From Bacillota bacterium (GTDB lineage: Bacteria; Bacillota; Clostridia; Lachnospirales; Lachnospiraceae), in contig JAEWAK010000001.1 in assembly GCA_023391695.1 (NCBI GenBank), positions 62,001 to 126,000 on the forward strand: 64,000 nt of DNA. Reading direction: 5' to 3'. The translations under genes were made by a program, and so were the position numbers. Below are positions 35,139 through 44,249 of this stretch, in pieces. Below the pieces are notes generated by a model. The model was not told the DNA's origin. It saw only the letters and a program-made list of their open reading frames with translations, and made no database searches. The number at the start of each line of letters is the position of its first letter. The stretch's first letter is position 1.

Positions 35139-35747
35139 TTGATTGGTATTTATCAGGTAAAAACGATAGATAAAATAGAAGAATTGAATCATTGTAACAA
35201 ATTTCAGATTGATCATCATTTATGGGAAAAAGAATATAAGCCGGCAGCTTTTGGCCGGATGGCAGTATTGGCCGGATACGGGATAGTAGTTTCCATGACT
35301 GCAATGGAAGCAAATCCTTTATGCAGATTTTATAAAGAGGATGATCCTGTATATAAAGACAGTGCCCTGGAAGCATTTTTAAATTTTGATCCGGAGCATC
35401 CGGATAAAGGTTACCTGAACTTTGAAATGAATGCAAACGGAGCAATGCTCAGTGAATTTGGCATTAACCGTAACCGAAGGAAAATTAAAGATTTCGTTTC
35501 CTGTCGGGCAGTTTGTGAAGCTAAGATTTCTGATCACAACTGGCAGGTGCTTTTAAAAATCCCTATGGCATTAATCTGTGAATTATACCAAAGAGAACCG
35601 TTAAAAAGCGGAGATGTATTTACTTGTAATTTTTATAAAATAAGTGAAGATCCAAGGATTGAACATTATGCCAGTTATGCACCGGTTAAAAGTCAAGTAC
35701 CTAATTTCCATCTGCCGGATTTTTTTGGAAGGGCAGCAATCCTTTAA
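35139..35747 (+). CDS. CBM9-like carbohydrate-binding protein
   Basis: A 202-residue cytoplasmic protein that resembles family 9-like carbohydrate-binding (DUF1083-type) proteins. Family-like segments are DSALEAFLNFDPEHPDKGYL, FEMNANGAML and the C-terminal FYKISEDPRIEHYASYAPV. There is no signal peptide. The TTG at 35139 is the likely start, though the ribosome site (AGAAAGAG) is weak, so the start is uncertain. It probably has its own promoter at 35024. Confidence 0.65.
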   Translation: MIGIYQVKTIDKIEELNHCNKFQIDHHLWEKEYKPAAFGRMAVLAGYGIVVSMTAMEANPLCRFYKEDDPVYKDSALEAFLNFDPEHPDKGYLNFEMNANGAMLSEFGINRNRRKIKDFVSCRAVCEAKISDHNWQVLLKIPMALICELYQREPLKSGDVFTCNFYKISEDPRIEHYASYAPVKSQVPNFHLPDFFGRAAIL

Positions 35748-36270
35748 TATTTATCCCTGGCCGTATTACCGGGGGTTCTGGACTATCTGCTTATTTATCC
35801 TTTAAGGGGGACGAGATTCCGGCTTTTGTTTAGCCTGCTTTCGTACCTCTTTTTATGCCGCTCCTGACCGGCCGGTGGGAATTACCTGCCGGCTTCCGAA
35901 TATGCCCTGACGGAACTCATTACATTTTTCGGAACCATGCTGGCAGGCCTTGACAAAAGGATTATTCTGAATATGGGCATATATGTGCCCCGTTGCTGAT
36001 TTACAGCTTATACTATGGCAGTGTATTCTTCTCCATCCTTCAAAAACTGAGCATTAAAACAAGAATCGGAGCTGTCGAAAAAGTTTACAAATTGGGTCTG
36101 ATTTGGAACGCTATAGATCATTCCGGTCTGTCCTTTCCCATAGGATTTTTTTAATGCGGGATTTATATATATAATTTATATTTTATAAAAAGATATATAT
36201 TCTTTTTCTTCATAATGTGTTAAAATATTCCGTAGAGTATTAAATGTAAGGAATTAAAGGAGAGAATATT
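35748..36270. pseudogene. Possible decayed membrane-protein gene
   Basis: No intact gene. Short stretches in several plus-strand frames encode hydrophobic runs (LPGVLDYLLIYPL; LLIYSLYYGSVFFSILQKLS), broken by stops and frameshifts between about 35750 and 36155. This suggests a worn membrane-protein gene. No family is recognised. The A/T-rich end presumably holds the promoter of the next gene. Confidence 0.3.
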
Positions 36271-37587
36271 TTGGACAAAGAAAAGCAGATAAGCAGTCAG
36301 GGCTTTAATTCTCCAAGAAGTAAACGGGTTAAACGTATTAAAACAGGTATTATAGTAATTGCATTAATTTTACTGATACTTCCTACAATTTTATGTATTT
36401 TTTTATTTTTTAAATTAAATTATCTGCAAAAGCAGATTGATATATTAATGGTAGACCGGTATGGAGTAACCTATAACAGCGAAAACCAGACGAGTAATGA
36501 AACCTTTGCCCATGCTGCAACAGTTTATAACAGCAAGCCGGATACCGGTACGGGGCAGAACGGGGGCCAGGCCGGGGACAATACCATAAGTGAGAGAAAA
36601 GGCGCGGTACCCTCTCTTGAAGAAAATAATACAAACGGGTATAATAAGGAAACAGTAACCGATGCCGGGAAAAATTTAATTAGTCAAAATAATACGGATT
36701 CCCTAAAAGATAATATGGCAGCGGATGAAACCGCCTCCGGTAAGGTGACTGATACCGGGAAAGATACCAATACCGGGAAAGATGCAGGGACGAAAAAGGA
36801 TACTCAGGAAGGCAGTGCAAAAACCTCCGGAGAATCTGGAGGTACGGACAATACTACCGGAAAAAAGACAGATCCGGCCAAGGCAGTGGATACATCTAAA
36901 AAGACTGGTTCGGAAAAAAAGGAATATAAGAACTTTGATAAAAAGACGGTATATCTGACCTTTGATGACGGTCCCAGTAAGTATACCGAAGATATACTTG
37001 AAGTCCTGGACGATTACAAGGTAAAAGCCACTTTTTTTGTAATAGGCAAAACGGATTCCCATTCCAAAGAAATGTATAAAAAAATAGTGGATGAAGGCCA
37101 TACCCTTGGGATGCATTCCTACTCCCACGACTATAAGAAAATATATAATTCCGTGGAAGATTTTGATAAGGACTTTACAAAACTAAGGGATTTGTTATAT
37201 GATACTACTGGATACCTTTCTTCTATCTACCGTTTTCCGGGAGGCAGCAGCAACAGCGTCATGAAGGAAGATGTTTCCGTATTTATAAATTATCTGAATC
37301 GGAAGTCGGTAGTATATTTCGACTGGAACGTAGTAAGCAGTGACGCAACCGGAGTGGATTATACCGCAAAACAGTTATATCAAAACGTCATAAACGGTAT
37401 AAAGATACATAACAATTCCATAGTGTTGATGCATGATACGGATGAAAAGGAGAATACGGTAAAATCCTTAAAACTCATCCTGAAAACATTGACGGAACAA
37501 GGCGTAGAAATATTACCATTGAATGAGGAAGTAACACCCATACAACAAGTAAAGGTAGGTTCAATAGAACAAACAAATAAAAAGTGA
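36271..37587 (+). CDS. Membrane-anchored polysaccharide deacetylase (PgdA-like)
   Basis: A 438-residue protein. It has a basic N-terminus, one membrane helix (about 25-48), a long Thr/Lys/Asp-rich spacer (about 70-220) and a NodB deacetylase domain (about 222-425). Metal and catalytic motifs are LTFDDGPS (Asp232/Asp233), HSYSH (His282, His286), RFPGGSS, DWNVVSSDA and IVLMHDT. Enzymes of this build deacetylate peptidoglycan N-acetylglucosamine outside the membrane and confer lysozyme resistance. The start is TTG behind AAAGGAGAG. The bactofilin gene follows after 20 bases. Confidence 0.88.
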   Translation: MDKEKQISSQGFNSPRSKRVKRIKTGIIVIALILLILPTILCIFLFFKLNYLQKQIDILMVDRYGVTYNSENQTSNETFAHAATVYNSKPDTGTGQNGGQAGDNTISERKGAVPSLEENNTNGYNKETVTDAGKNLISQNNTDSLKDNMAADETASGKVTDTGKDTNTGKDAGTKKDTQEGSAKTSGESGGTDNTTGKKTDPAKAVDTSKKTGSEKKEYKNFDKKTVYLTFDDGPSKYTEDILEVLDDYKVKATFFVIGKTDSHSKEMYKKIVDEGHTLGMHSYSHDYKKIYNSVEDFDKDFTKLRDLLYDTTGYLSSIYRFPGGSSNSVMKEDVSVFINYLNRKSVVYFDWNVVSSDATGVDYTAKQLYQNVINGIKIHNNSIVLMHDTDEKENTVKSLKLILKTLTEQGVEILPLNEEVTPIQQVKVGSIEQTNKK

Positions 37588-37607
37588 TTTTTACAGGAGG
37601 ATGAAAT

Positions 37608-38369
37608 ATGGGTTTTTTTAAAGAATTCAAGGATGATTTATCTCAGGCAGTAAATGAACTATTACCAGAAGAAGTGTTTGACGACAACGCGGAGGTTAAT
37701 ACTTTAGAGGATGGAACAGAAGCGGCAGGCACAGAAACTGCGGCAGCTGATGATTTAACAGATACGGAAGAAGATGATAATGTAGATATGGATATTTTGG
37801 ATGCCATATTGACCAAGGATGAAAGTGTAGAAGAAGAAAGCAAGGAAGAGAAAACAGAATCAAAGGAAGAAACCGGAACGAAAGATAAAACGGAAGAAGA
37901 ATCCACGGAACCGCCTGAATATAACAGCGATGAAGTAACTGTTATCACGAAAGGCACGGTTATTAACGGCAGTATTACTTCTGCAGGTTCCCTGGAAGTA
38001 ATGGGTAAAATAAACGGTGATATCGAATGCCAGGGAAAGCTGTCCGTAGTAGGCCAGGTTACCGGCAATTGCATTGCGGCTGAAGTTTATGTCGGTGCAA
38101 AACGTTTTGAAGGCTCCATTAGCAGTGAAGGCAGTGTTAAAATCGGACTTGGTACCGTGGTAATCGGTGATATTACAGGTACTTCGGGCGTTATTGCGGG
38201 AGCCGTAAAAGGCGATATCGATATTACGGGACCCATTGTCATTGATTCTTCGGCTGTCATTAAAGGTAACATCAAAGCACAGTCCATCCAAATCAATAAT
38301 GGTGCTGTTATTGAAGGTTTCTGCTCTCTGTCCTATGCATCCATAGATATAGATAATATATTCGAATAA
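37608..38369 (+). CDS. Bactofilin (polymer-forming cytoskeletal protein)
   Basis: A 253-residue protein. The first 105 residues are very acidic and low-complexity (Glu/Asp/Thr-rich). The rest is the bactofilin beta-helix, with repeating turns such as VITKGTVINGSITSAGSLEV and VKGDIDITGPIVIDSSAVIK. Bactofilins self-assemble into filaments that localise cell-wall enzymes, which fits its pairing with the deacetylase. AGGAGG precedes ATG 37608, and pyrH follows after 18 bases. Confidence 0.88.
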   Translation: MGFFKEFKDDLSQAVNELLPEEVFDDNAEVNTLEDGTEAAGTETAAADDLTDTEEDDNVDMDILDAILTKDESVEEESKEEKTESKEETGTKDKTEEESTEPPEYNSDEVTVITKGTVINGSITSAGSLEVMGKINGDIECQGKLSVVGQVTGNCIAAEVYVGAKRFEGSISSEGSVKIGLGTVVIGDITGTSGVIAGAVKGDIDITGPIVIDSSAVIKGNIKAQSIQINNGAVIEGFCSLSYASIDIDNIFE

Positions 38370-38387
38370 CCGGAGGTAATGGTAAAT

Positions 38388-39092
38388 ATGAACAGATATA
38401 AAAGAGTCTTACTGAAATTAAGCGGAGAGGCTCTGGCTGGTGACAAGAAAACCGGTTTTGATGAAGCAACCTGTATCGCTGTTGCCAAACAGGTAAAGCA
38501 GCTGACAGATGACGGTGTGGAAGTAGGGGTTGTAATCGGAGGCGGTAACTTCTGGAGAGGCAGGACAAGTGAAACCATTGACCGTACCAAAGCCGACCAG
38601 ATTGGGATGCTGGCAACTGTAATGAACTGTATATATGTTTCTGAAATTTTTCGATATGTAGGTATGAATACGCAGATTCTGACACCATTTGAATGCGGCA
38701 GCATGACAAAACTTTTCTCAAAGGACAGAGCAAATAAATATTTTGGTAAAGGTATGGTCGTATTTTTAGCCGGCGGAACAGGTCATCCTTATTTTTCCAC
38801 GGATACCGGTGTGGTTCTGCGTGCGGTTGAGTTGAATGCGGACGTTATTCTGATGGCTAAGGCGGTGGACGGGGTATATGACAGCGATCCGAAAAAAAAT
38901 CCGAATGCCAGGAAATTTGACGAAATCAGTTTACAAAAAGCCTTGGACTTAAAGCTTGCAGTGGTTGACTTATCCGCAACTGTATTAAGTATGGAGAACA
39001 AAATGCCAATGCTTGTATTTGCCCTTGAAGAAGAGAATAGTATTGTGAAAGCAGTTCGTGGTGATTTTAATGGTACGAAAGTAACTGTATAG
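38388..39092 (+). CDS. pyrH: UMP kinase
   Basis: A 234-residue hexameric bacterial UMP kinase that phosphorylates UMP to UDP. Motifs KLSGEAL, VVIGGGNFWRG and KAVDGVYDSDPKKNP are present. ATG 38388 is preferred to 38379 because GGAGG (38372-38376) is then 11 rather than 2 bases away. rpsB and tsf, usually upstream in Firmicutes, are absent here; deacetylase and bactofilin genes take their place. Confidence 0.95.
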   Translation: MNRYKRVLLKLSGEALAGDKKTGFDEATCIAVAKQVKQLTDDGVEVGVVIGGGNFWRGRTSETIDRTKADQIGMLATVMNCIYVSEIFRYVGMNTQILTPFECGSMTKLFSKDRANKYFGKGMVVFLAGGTGHPYFSTDTGVVLRAVELNADVILMAKAVDGVYDSDPKKNPNARKFDEISLQKALDLKLAVVDLSATVLSMENKMPMLVFALEEENSIVKAVRGDFNGTKVTV

Positions 39093-39126
39093 CAAAAACT
39101 AAAAATATATCATTGGAGGATTTAAC

Positions 39127-39681
39127 ATGGATTCAAGAATTGAACAATACGAAAGCAAAATGATGAAATCATTAGATAATTTAAAAGAGGAATTTTCCAC
39201 CGTACGGGCGGGAAGAGCGAATCCCCACTTATTGGATAAGCTCAGGGTGGATTATTACGGAACCCCCTCCTCTCTTCAATCCGTAGCGAATATATCGGTT
39301 CCGGAACCCAGGGTAATACAGATCCAGCCCTGGGAGAGCAAATTAATCAAGGATATTGAAAAGGCTATTTTAGCGTCTGATTTGGGCTTAACACCCAATA
39401 ATGACGGTAAGGTTATTCGGCTGATCTTTCCCGAATTAACGGAAGAGAGAAGAAAAGACCTGGTAAAAGATATTAAAAAGAAGGCGGAAAATGCGAAAGT
39501 AGCAGTCCGGAACATAAGAAGAGACGCGAATGATACCATTAAGAAACTGAACAAAAACAGTGAAGTATCAGAAGACGAAGTTAAAGTTTTGGAAGATAGC
39601 ATCCAAAAAGCTACGGATAAGTTTATTGCTGATATTGATAAGCTTACCGATGAAAAATCAAAAGAAATCCTTACCGTATAA
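39127..39681 (+). CDS. frr: Ribosome recycling factor
   Basis: A 184-residue RRF of standard length that, with EF-G, splits post-termination ribosomes. Conserved parts are FSTVRAGRANPHLLDKLRVD, YYGTPSSLQSVANISVPEPR and LTEERRKDLVKDIKKKAENA. A large palindromic structure follows before uppS. Confidence 0.96.
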   Translation: MDSRIEQYESKMMKSLDNLKEEFSTVRAGRANPHLLDKLRVDYYGTPSSLQSVANISVPEPRVIQIQPWESKLIKDIEKAILASDLGLTPNNDGKVIRLIFPELTEERRKDLVKDIKKKAENAKVAVRNIRRDANDTIKKLNKNSEVSEDEVKVLEDSIQKATDKFIADIDKLTDEKSKEILTV

Positions 39682-39692
39682 GGTTAAGTCAG

Positions 39693-39770
39693 ATTAAGGA
39701 AGACTCCCGCCTATTTGGCGGGAGTCTGGCTTAATCTTCTCCCGCCGAATAGGCGGGAGACTTCCTTAAT
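39693..39770. repeat. Four-arm palindromic structure between frr and uppS
   Basis: Hairpin A (39702-39711 with 39717-39726) and hairpin B (39738-39746 with 39752-39760) are near-inverted copies of each other, and both are enclosed by a 10-bp outer stem (39693-39702 with 39761-39770). There is no T tract, so it is not a simple terminator. It may be an RNA-processing or attenuation element or a repeat insertion. Confidence 0.75.
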
Positions 39771-39801
39771 AGGTTAAATTTCAAATTAGTTGGAGGTCTC
39801 C

Positions 39802-40527
39802 ATGGGAGATAATTTTGATCAGGAGGGTATTAAGATACCTGAACATGTTGCAATCATAATGGATGGTAACGGCCGTTGGGCGAAAAAGAAATTAATGCCA
39901 AGGAATTACGGGCATGCACAAGGAAGCAAAACGGTAGAGAAAATCTGTGAAGAAGCATACCGTATGGGAGTAAAGTACCTGACCGTTTATGCATTCTCCA
40001 CGGAAAACTGGGCAAGGCCTAAGGATGAGGTGGATGCCCTTATGAAGCTGCTTCGCAGTTATATGAAGGACTGTTTAAAAACAAGCAGCAAGAATAATAT
40101 GAAAGTCCGCGTTTTAGGTGATATAACAAGATTAAACGAGGACATTAAGACAAGTATTATCGAGTTGGAAAGAGCATCGGCAGAGAATACGGGGCTAAAC
40201 TTTCAGGTGGCTTTAAATTATGGCGGCAGGGATGAGATTATCCGGGGAATCAAAAAGCTGGCCATGGATTTGAAAGACGAAAAGATAAGTTTGGATGATA
40301 TAGAGGAAGAAACATTTCAGAATTATCTGGATACCAGGGGGATTCCCGATCCGGATTTATTAATAAGAACAAGCGGTGAACAAAGGATATCCAATTTTTT
40401 ATTATGGCAGCTGGCATATACGGAGTTTTACGTTACGGATACTTTATGGCCTGATTTTAACAAGGCAGAATTAAGGAAAGCCTTTGAATTCTACAGTAGT
40501 AGAAAAAGAAGATTTGGTGCGATATAA
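39802..40527 (+). CDS. uppS: Isoprenyl transferase (undecaprenyl diphosphate synthase)
   Basis: A 241-residue cis-prenyltransferase that makes the lipid carrier for cell-wall synthesis. Visible motifs are IIMDGNGRWAKKK, YAFSTENWARP, NYGGRDEI and RTSGEQRISNFLLWQLAYTE. ATG 39802 is used because the in-frame TTG at 39790 lies upstream of the GGAGG ribosome site. It lies 14 bases before cdsA. Confidence 0.95.
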   Translation: MGDNFDQEGIKIPEHVAIIMDGNGRWAKKKLMPRNYGHAQGSKTVEKICEEAYRMGVKYLTVYAFSTENWARPKDEVDALMKLLRSYMKDCLKTSSKNNMKVRVLGDITRLNEDIKTSIIELERASAENTGLNFQVALNYGGRDEIIRGIKKLAMDLKDEKISLDDIEEETFQNYLDTRGIPDPDLLIRTSGEQRISNFLLWQLAYTEFYVTDTLWPDFNKAELRKAFEFYSSRKRRFGAI

Positions 40528-40541
40528 TAGGAGGAAATTAT

Positions 40542-41339
40542 ATGTTTTGGGTCAGGTTCCGCAGTTCGGTTGTTCTTATGATAATTGCAGCCGCCACCCT
40601 TATTGCGGGTGGTAATGTTTTATTTGCTGTAATTTTAGCTATCTCACTGATTGGTATGATGGAGTTATACCGGGTCATTCAGATTAATAAAACTTTCATT
40701 GGTGCATTGGGCTATGCTGCTGCCATTGTGTATGATGTTATGATCCTCCTCAAATTAGAAAATTATAATATGCTGCTCATCATTGTATTCTTATTACTGT
40801 TAATGCTGGCATATGTATTTTCATATCCCAAATTCCGGGTCGAAGAAATTTCCATTATTTTTTTCGGACTGTTTTATGTTGCGGTAATGCTTAGCTTTGT
40901 ATATAAAGTAAGGATGTTAGACGATGGAATTTTACTGGTCTGGCTTATATTTATCGGGGCCTGGGGCTCGGATACCTGTGCATATCTCGTGGGTACACTT
41001 ATTGGAAAGCACAAAATTCTGCCCAGATTAAGTCCCAAAAAATCTCTGGAGGGTTGTATCGGGGGTGTTGTCGGAGCAGCAATTCTGGGATTTATCTATG
41101 CAAGTGTATTTAAGGACAAAATTGCCGGGGTCTCGAATCCTCAGGCCGCATATGCAATTATCTGCGGAGCCTCAAGTATTATTTCACAGCTGGGAGACCT
41201 GGCAGCATCCGCAATTAAACGCAATCATGATATAAAAGACTATGGGCAGTTAATTCCGGGCCATGGCGGAATTTTAGACCGTTTTGACAGTATAATTTTT
41301 GTTGCTCCCGTAGTTTATTTACTATCTAATATTTTATGA
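40542..41339 (+). CDS. cdsA: Phosphatidate cytidylyltransferase
   Basis: A 265-residue multi-helix membrane enzyme that makes CDP-diacylglycerol for phospholipid synthesis. The C-terminal family signature is visible as SAIKRNHDIKDYGQLIPGHG followed by GILDRFDS. It has about seven or eight hydrophobic segments. The following 188 bases to dxr are non-coding and carry a structured repeat. Confidence 0.93.
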   Translation: MFWVRFRSSVVLMIIAAATLIAGGNVLFAVILAISLIGMMELYRVIQINKTFIGALGYAAAIVYDVMILLKLENYNMLLIIVFLLLLMLAYVFSYPKFRVEEISIIFFGLFYVAVMLSFVYKVRMLDDGILLVWLIFIGAWGSDTCAYLVGTLIGKHKILPRLSPKKSLEGCIGGVVGAAILGFIYASVFKDKIAGVSNPQAAYAIICGASSIISQLGDLAASAIKRNHDIKDYGQLIPGHGGILDRFDSIIFVAPVVYLLSNIL

Positions 41340-41455
41340 TTTTTTATGAAAAATATTACAGTAACAATTCTTATAATATAGTGTAAAATATATATTAGGT
41401 TCTTATTTCAGATTTTAACTAAAGTGTCTGCTTAAGCAGGAAGATAGAAGTTAGG

Positions 41456-41527
41456 TTGAAAAAACAAAAGCAGTTTTTTCAACATCCTGATTTATACGTG
41501 CGCCAGAGCGCACAGATGGGAGTTATA
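41456..41527 (+). repeat. Structured dispersed repeat ending in a ribosome binding site, copy A
   Basis: Hairpin 1 (10-bp perfect stem, 41456-41465 with 41473-41482) and hairpin 2 (GTGCGC 41498-41503 with GCGCAC 41508-41513) are followed by AGATGGGAGTTATA and then the dxr ATG. GGGAG (41518-41522) is dxr's ribosome site. Near-identical copies lie at 58555 and 63946. Confidence 0.85.
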
Positions 41528-42679
41528 ATGAAACATATCTCTGTTCTTGGGTCTACCGGTTCCGTCGGCACCCAGACCCTGGAAGTAGTAAGAAATAATG
41601 GGGATTTAATGGTTACTGCATTAGCGGCAGCCAATAACATAGATTTATTAGAAATGCAGATCCGGGAATTTAAACCCGGCCTTGCATGTGTGTGGGATGA
41701 AAAGAAAGCAAAAGAACTGGCATTAAGAGTAAAGGATTTACCGGTATCCATTGTAACCGGAATGGATGGACTAATCCGCTGTGGGACAGAAAAAAATACG
41801 GAAACCGTTGTTACTGCCCTGGTCGGAATGATAGGGATACAGCCTACCATTGAAGCTATAAAGGCAGGAAAAGATATTGCAATTGCCAATAAGGAAACTC
41901 TGGTAACTGCAGGACATATTATTATACCATTGGTAAAGGAGCACGGTGTTAAACTGCTTCCCGTTGACAGTGAGCATTCTGCTATTTTCCAGGCCCTTAA
42001 GGGAGAAGAGGAAAATAATATCAGCAGAATCATTTTAACTGCTTCCGGCGGGCCTTTCCGTGGTAAAAAAAGAAGTGAATTAGAGAACATACAGGTAGAG
42101 GATGCATTGAAACATCCTAACTGGTCTATGGGAAGAAAAATAACCGTTGATTCCTCCACTTTGGTCAATAAAGGCCTGGAAGTAATGGAAGCCAAATGGT
42201 TATTTAATGTTGATTTGGAGAGAATACAGGTAGTAATACAACCGCAAAGTGTGATACATTCCGCAGTTGAATTTGAAGACGGCAGTATTATCGCACAGCT
42301 GGGTACACCGGATATGAAACTGCCCATTCAGTATGCCTTGTATTATCCCGACAGAAGAAAGCTTCCCGGTGACCGGATCAATTTTTTTGAGCTGGGTAAA
42401 TTAACTTTTGAGGAGCCGGATTTTGAAACCTTTAAGGGATTGAAACTGGCATATCAGGCAGCATTAGACGGCGGCAGTATGCCTACCGTTTATAATGCGG
42501 CAAATGAAATGGCGGTGGCTAAATTTTTAAACAGGGAAATTAAATATCTTGATATTGTGGATTTAATCGAAGCAGCAGTTAAGAATCACAAAAAAGTACA
42601 AAAACCGTCAGTTTCTGAAATTCTTAATGCGGAAACCGAGACATATGATTTTATTGAGCAGTTAACTTTAAAAAAATAA
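41528..42679 (+). CDS. dxr: 1-deoxy-D-xylulose 5-phosphate reductoisomerase
   Basis: A 383-residue DXR that makes MEP, the committed step of the non-mevalonate isoprenoid pathway. Motifs are VLGSTGSVGTQTLEVV (NADPH), VDSEHSAIFQ, ASGGPFRG and HPNWSMGRKITVDSSTLVNK. The ATG at 41528 is the true start; the longer frame from 41456 is the dispersed repeat. Its ribosome site is supplied by that repeat. Confidence 0.95.
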   Translation: MKHISVLGSTGSVGTQTLEVVRNNGDLMVTALAAANNIDLLEMQIREFKPGLACVWDEKKAKELALRVKDLPVSIVTGMDGLIRCGTEKNTETVVTALVGMIGIQPTIEAIKAGKDIAIANKETLVTAGHIIIPLVKEHGVKLLPVDSEHSAIFQALKGEEENNISRIILTASGGPFRGKKRSELENIQVEDALKHPNWSMGRKITVDSSTLVNKGLEVMEAKWLFNVDLERIQVVIQPQSVIHSAVEFEDGSIIAQLGTPDMKLPIQYALYYPDRRKLPGDRINFFELGKLTFEEPDFETFKGLKLAYQAALDGGSMPTVYNAANEMAVAKFLNREIKYLDIVDLIEAAVKNHKKVQKPSVSEILNAETETYDFIEQLTLKK

Positions 42680-42721
42680 AGAGTTTTTTGGATTTATTTT
42701 TACTTAAAACAGGAGGTAAGG

Positions 42722-44083
42722 ATGAATATTATTATTGCTATTTTAATATTTAGTTTAATTATTGTTATTCACGAACTGGGACATTTTCTTCTGGCAAAGA
42801 AGAACGGTATATTTGTAACTGAGTTTTCCATAGGTATGGGACCAAGGATTGTTTCCATGGTAAAAACAGAAAAAGGATATCGGCCCAGGCTTTTTTTATC
42901 CCAGCATGATTTTGAAACCACACCTGAGTGGAAAGATACTACCAAGTATTCCTGGAAATTACTGCCCATCGGCGGTTCCTGTATCATGATGGGCGAAGAT
43001 GAGGTCGTGGAAGATGACAGGGCTTTTAATAGAAAAGGTGTATGGGCCAGAATCTCTGTGGTATTTGCAGGACCTTTATTTAATTTTATATTGGCCTTTG
43101 TATTAGCTATGTTTATAACCGGAATTGTCGGCTATGACCCGGCAGCAGTAACCTCTGTGGTAAAGGATTCACCGGCGGATAAAGCCGGTATGCAGACCGG
43201 AGATATTATAACGGAAGTGAATGGCCATAATATGGACATTGGCAGAGATGTGGTGACTTATCTGCAATTTAACCCATTGAGCGATAAAACAGTGGATTTG
43301 ACCTATAAAAGAGACGGTGCCGAAAAAGAGATTTCTTTAGTGCCCCATATGGTAAAAACCTATATGCTGGGATTTGGCTATCAGCCGGACGGGGCTGCGG
43401 CAGCCGTAAATTCCCTTTATGAAGATATGCCTTTGGCAAAAGCCGGACTGCAAACCGGTGATATCATCGAAAAGATCAATGATACCGTCATTAAGGATGG
43501 AAATGCAATAAGCCAATATTTTCAGGATAATCCCCTGACGGACCAGTCCATAACCCTGACCTATTCCCGTGAAGGTAAAGAATCGACGGTTGAGGTTACA
43601 CCGGCTTTATACAGTGAAAATTACAGTATAGGTTTATCCGTAAATACGGCACGGGTTAAAACCGATGCACTGGGAGCAATAAAATACAGTGCGGTAGAAG
43701 TGAAATATTGGATTAAAACTACAGTCGGAAGCCTTGGACAGATCATCCGGGGCAGGGTAAGCAAGGATGATATTGCAGGACCCGTAGGCATAGTAAGCTT
43801 TATCGGGGACGCTTATCAGGAAAGCAAAAGCGAGGGAGCATTATCCGTATTCTTAAGCCTTTCCTATATCAGCATACTGCTCAGTGCCAATCTTGGGGTC
43901 ATGAATTTACTGCCGATTCCTGCACTGGACGGCGGGCGTCTGGTATTCCTCATACTGGAAGTATTCCGCGGAAAACCGGTGGATCAGGCAAAAGAAGGCT
44001 TGGTCCATATGATTGGCCTGGTTGCATTAATGTTATTAATGGTATTTGTAATGTTTAATGATATCAGCAAACTGTTCCAATGA
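42722..44083 (+). CDS. rseP: RseP-type site-2 metalloprotease
   Basis: A 453-residue intramembrane zinc protease. HELGH at residues 17-21 lies in the first helix, two PDZ domains occupy about residues 140-310 (KAGMQTGDIITEVNGHNMD; KAGLQTGDIIEKINDTVIK), and the C-terminal motif is NLLPIPALDGGRLVF. Members cleave membrane-anchored anti-sigma factors and remnant signal peptides. Tandem PDZ domains are more typical of proteobacterial RseP than of short Firmicute forms. Confidence 0.93.
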   Translation: MNIIIAILIFSLIIVIHELGHFLLAKKNGIFVTEFSIGMGPRIVSMVKTEKGYRPRLFLSQHDFETTPEWKDTTKYSWKLLPIGGSCIMMGEDEVVEDDRAFNRKGVWARISVVFAGPLFNFILAFVLAMFITGIVGYDPAAVTSVVKDSPADKAGMQTGDIITEVNGHNMDIGRDVVTYLQFNPLSDKTVDLTYKRDGAEKEISLVPHMVKTYMLGFGYQPDGAAAAVNSLYEDMPLAKAGLQTGDIIEKINDTVIKDGNAISQYFQDNPLTDQSITLTYSREGKESTVEVTPALYSENYSIGLSVNTARVKTDALGAIKYSAVEVKYWIKTTVGSLGQIIRGRVSKDDIAGPVGIVSFIGDAYQESKSEGALSVFLSLSYISILLSANLGVMNLLPIPALDGGRLVFLILEVFRGKPVDQAKEGLVHMIGLVALMLLMVFVMFNDISKLFQ

Positions 44084-44249
44084 TAAAAAGAAGCGGCAGA
44101 ATCATAATAATTGCCTGTTGGGGCATTGGATTAAGTATAGAAAGAAGTATACGTGATCCGTGATTTTGCCGCATTAACCAATACCATTAACGGAAAGGTC
44201 TTATCATTACAGTATCCAAAGTAATATCAGGACTACTACAGGAGTCAAA

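Noticed and set aside
41479..42327. 282-residue minus-strand open frame inside dxr
   Set aside because: It is a shadow of the strongly conserved dxr frame; no promoter or ribosome site supports it.
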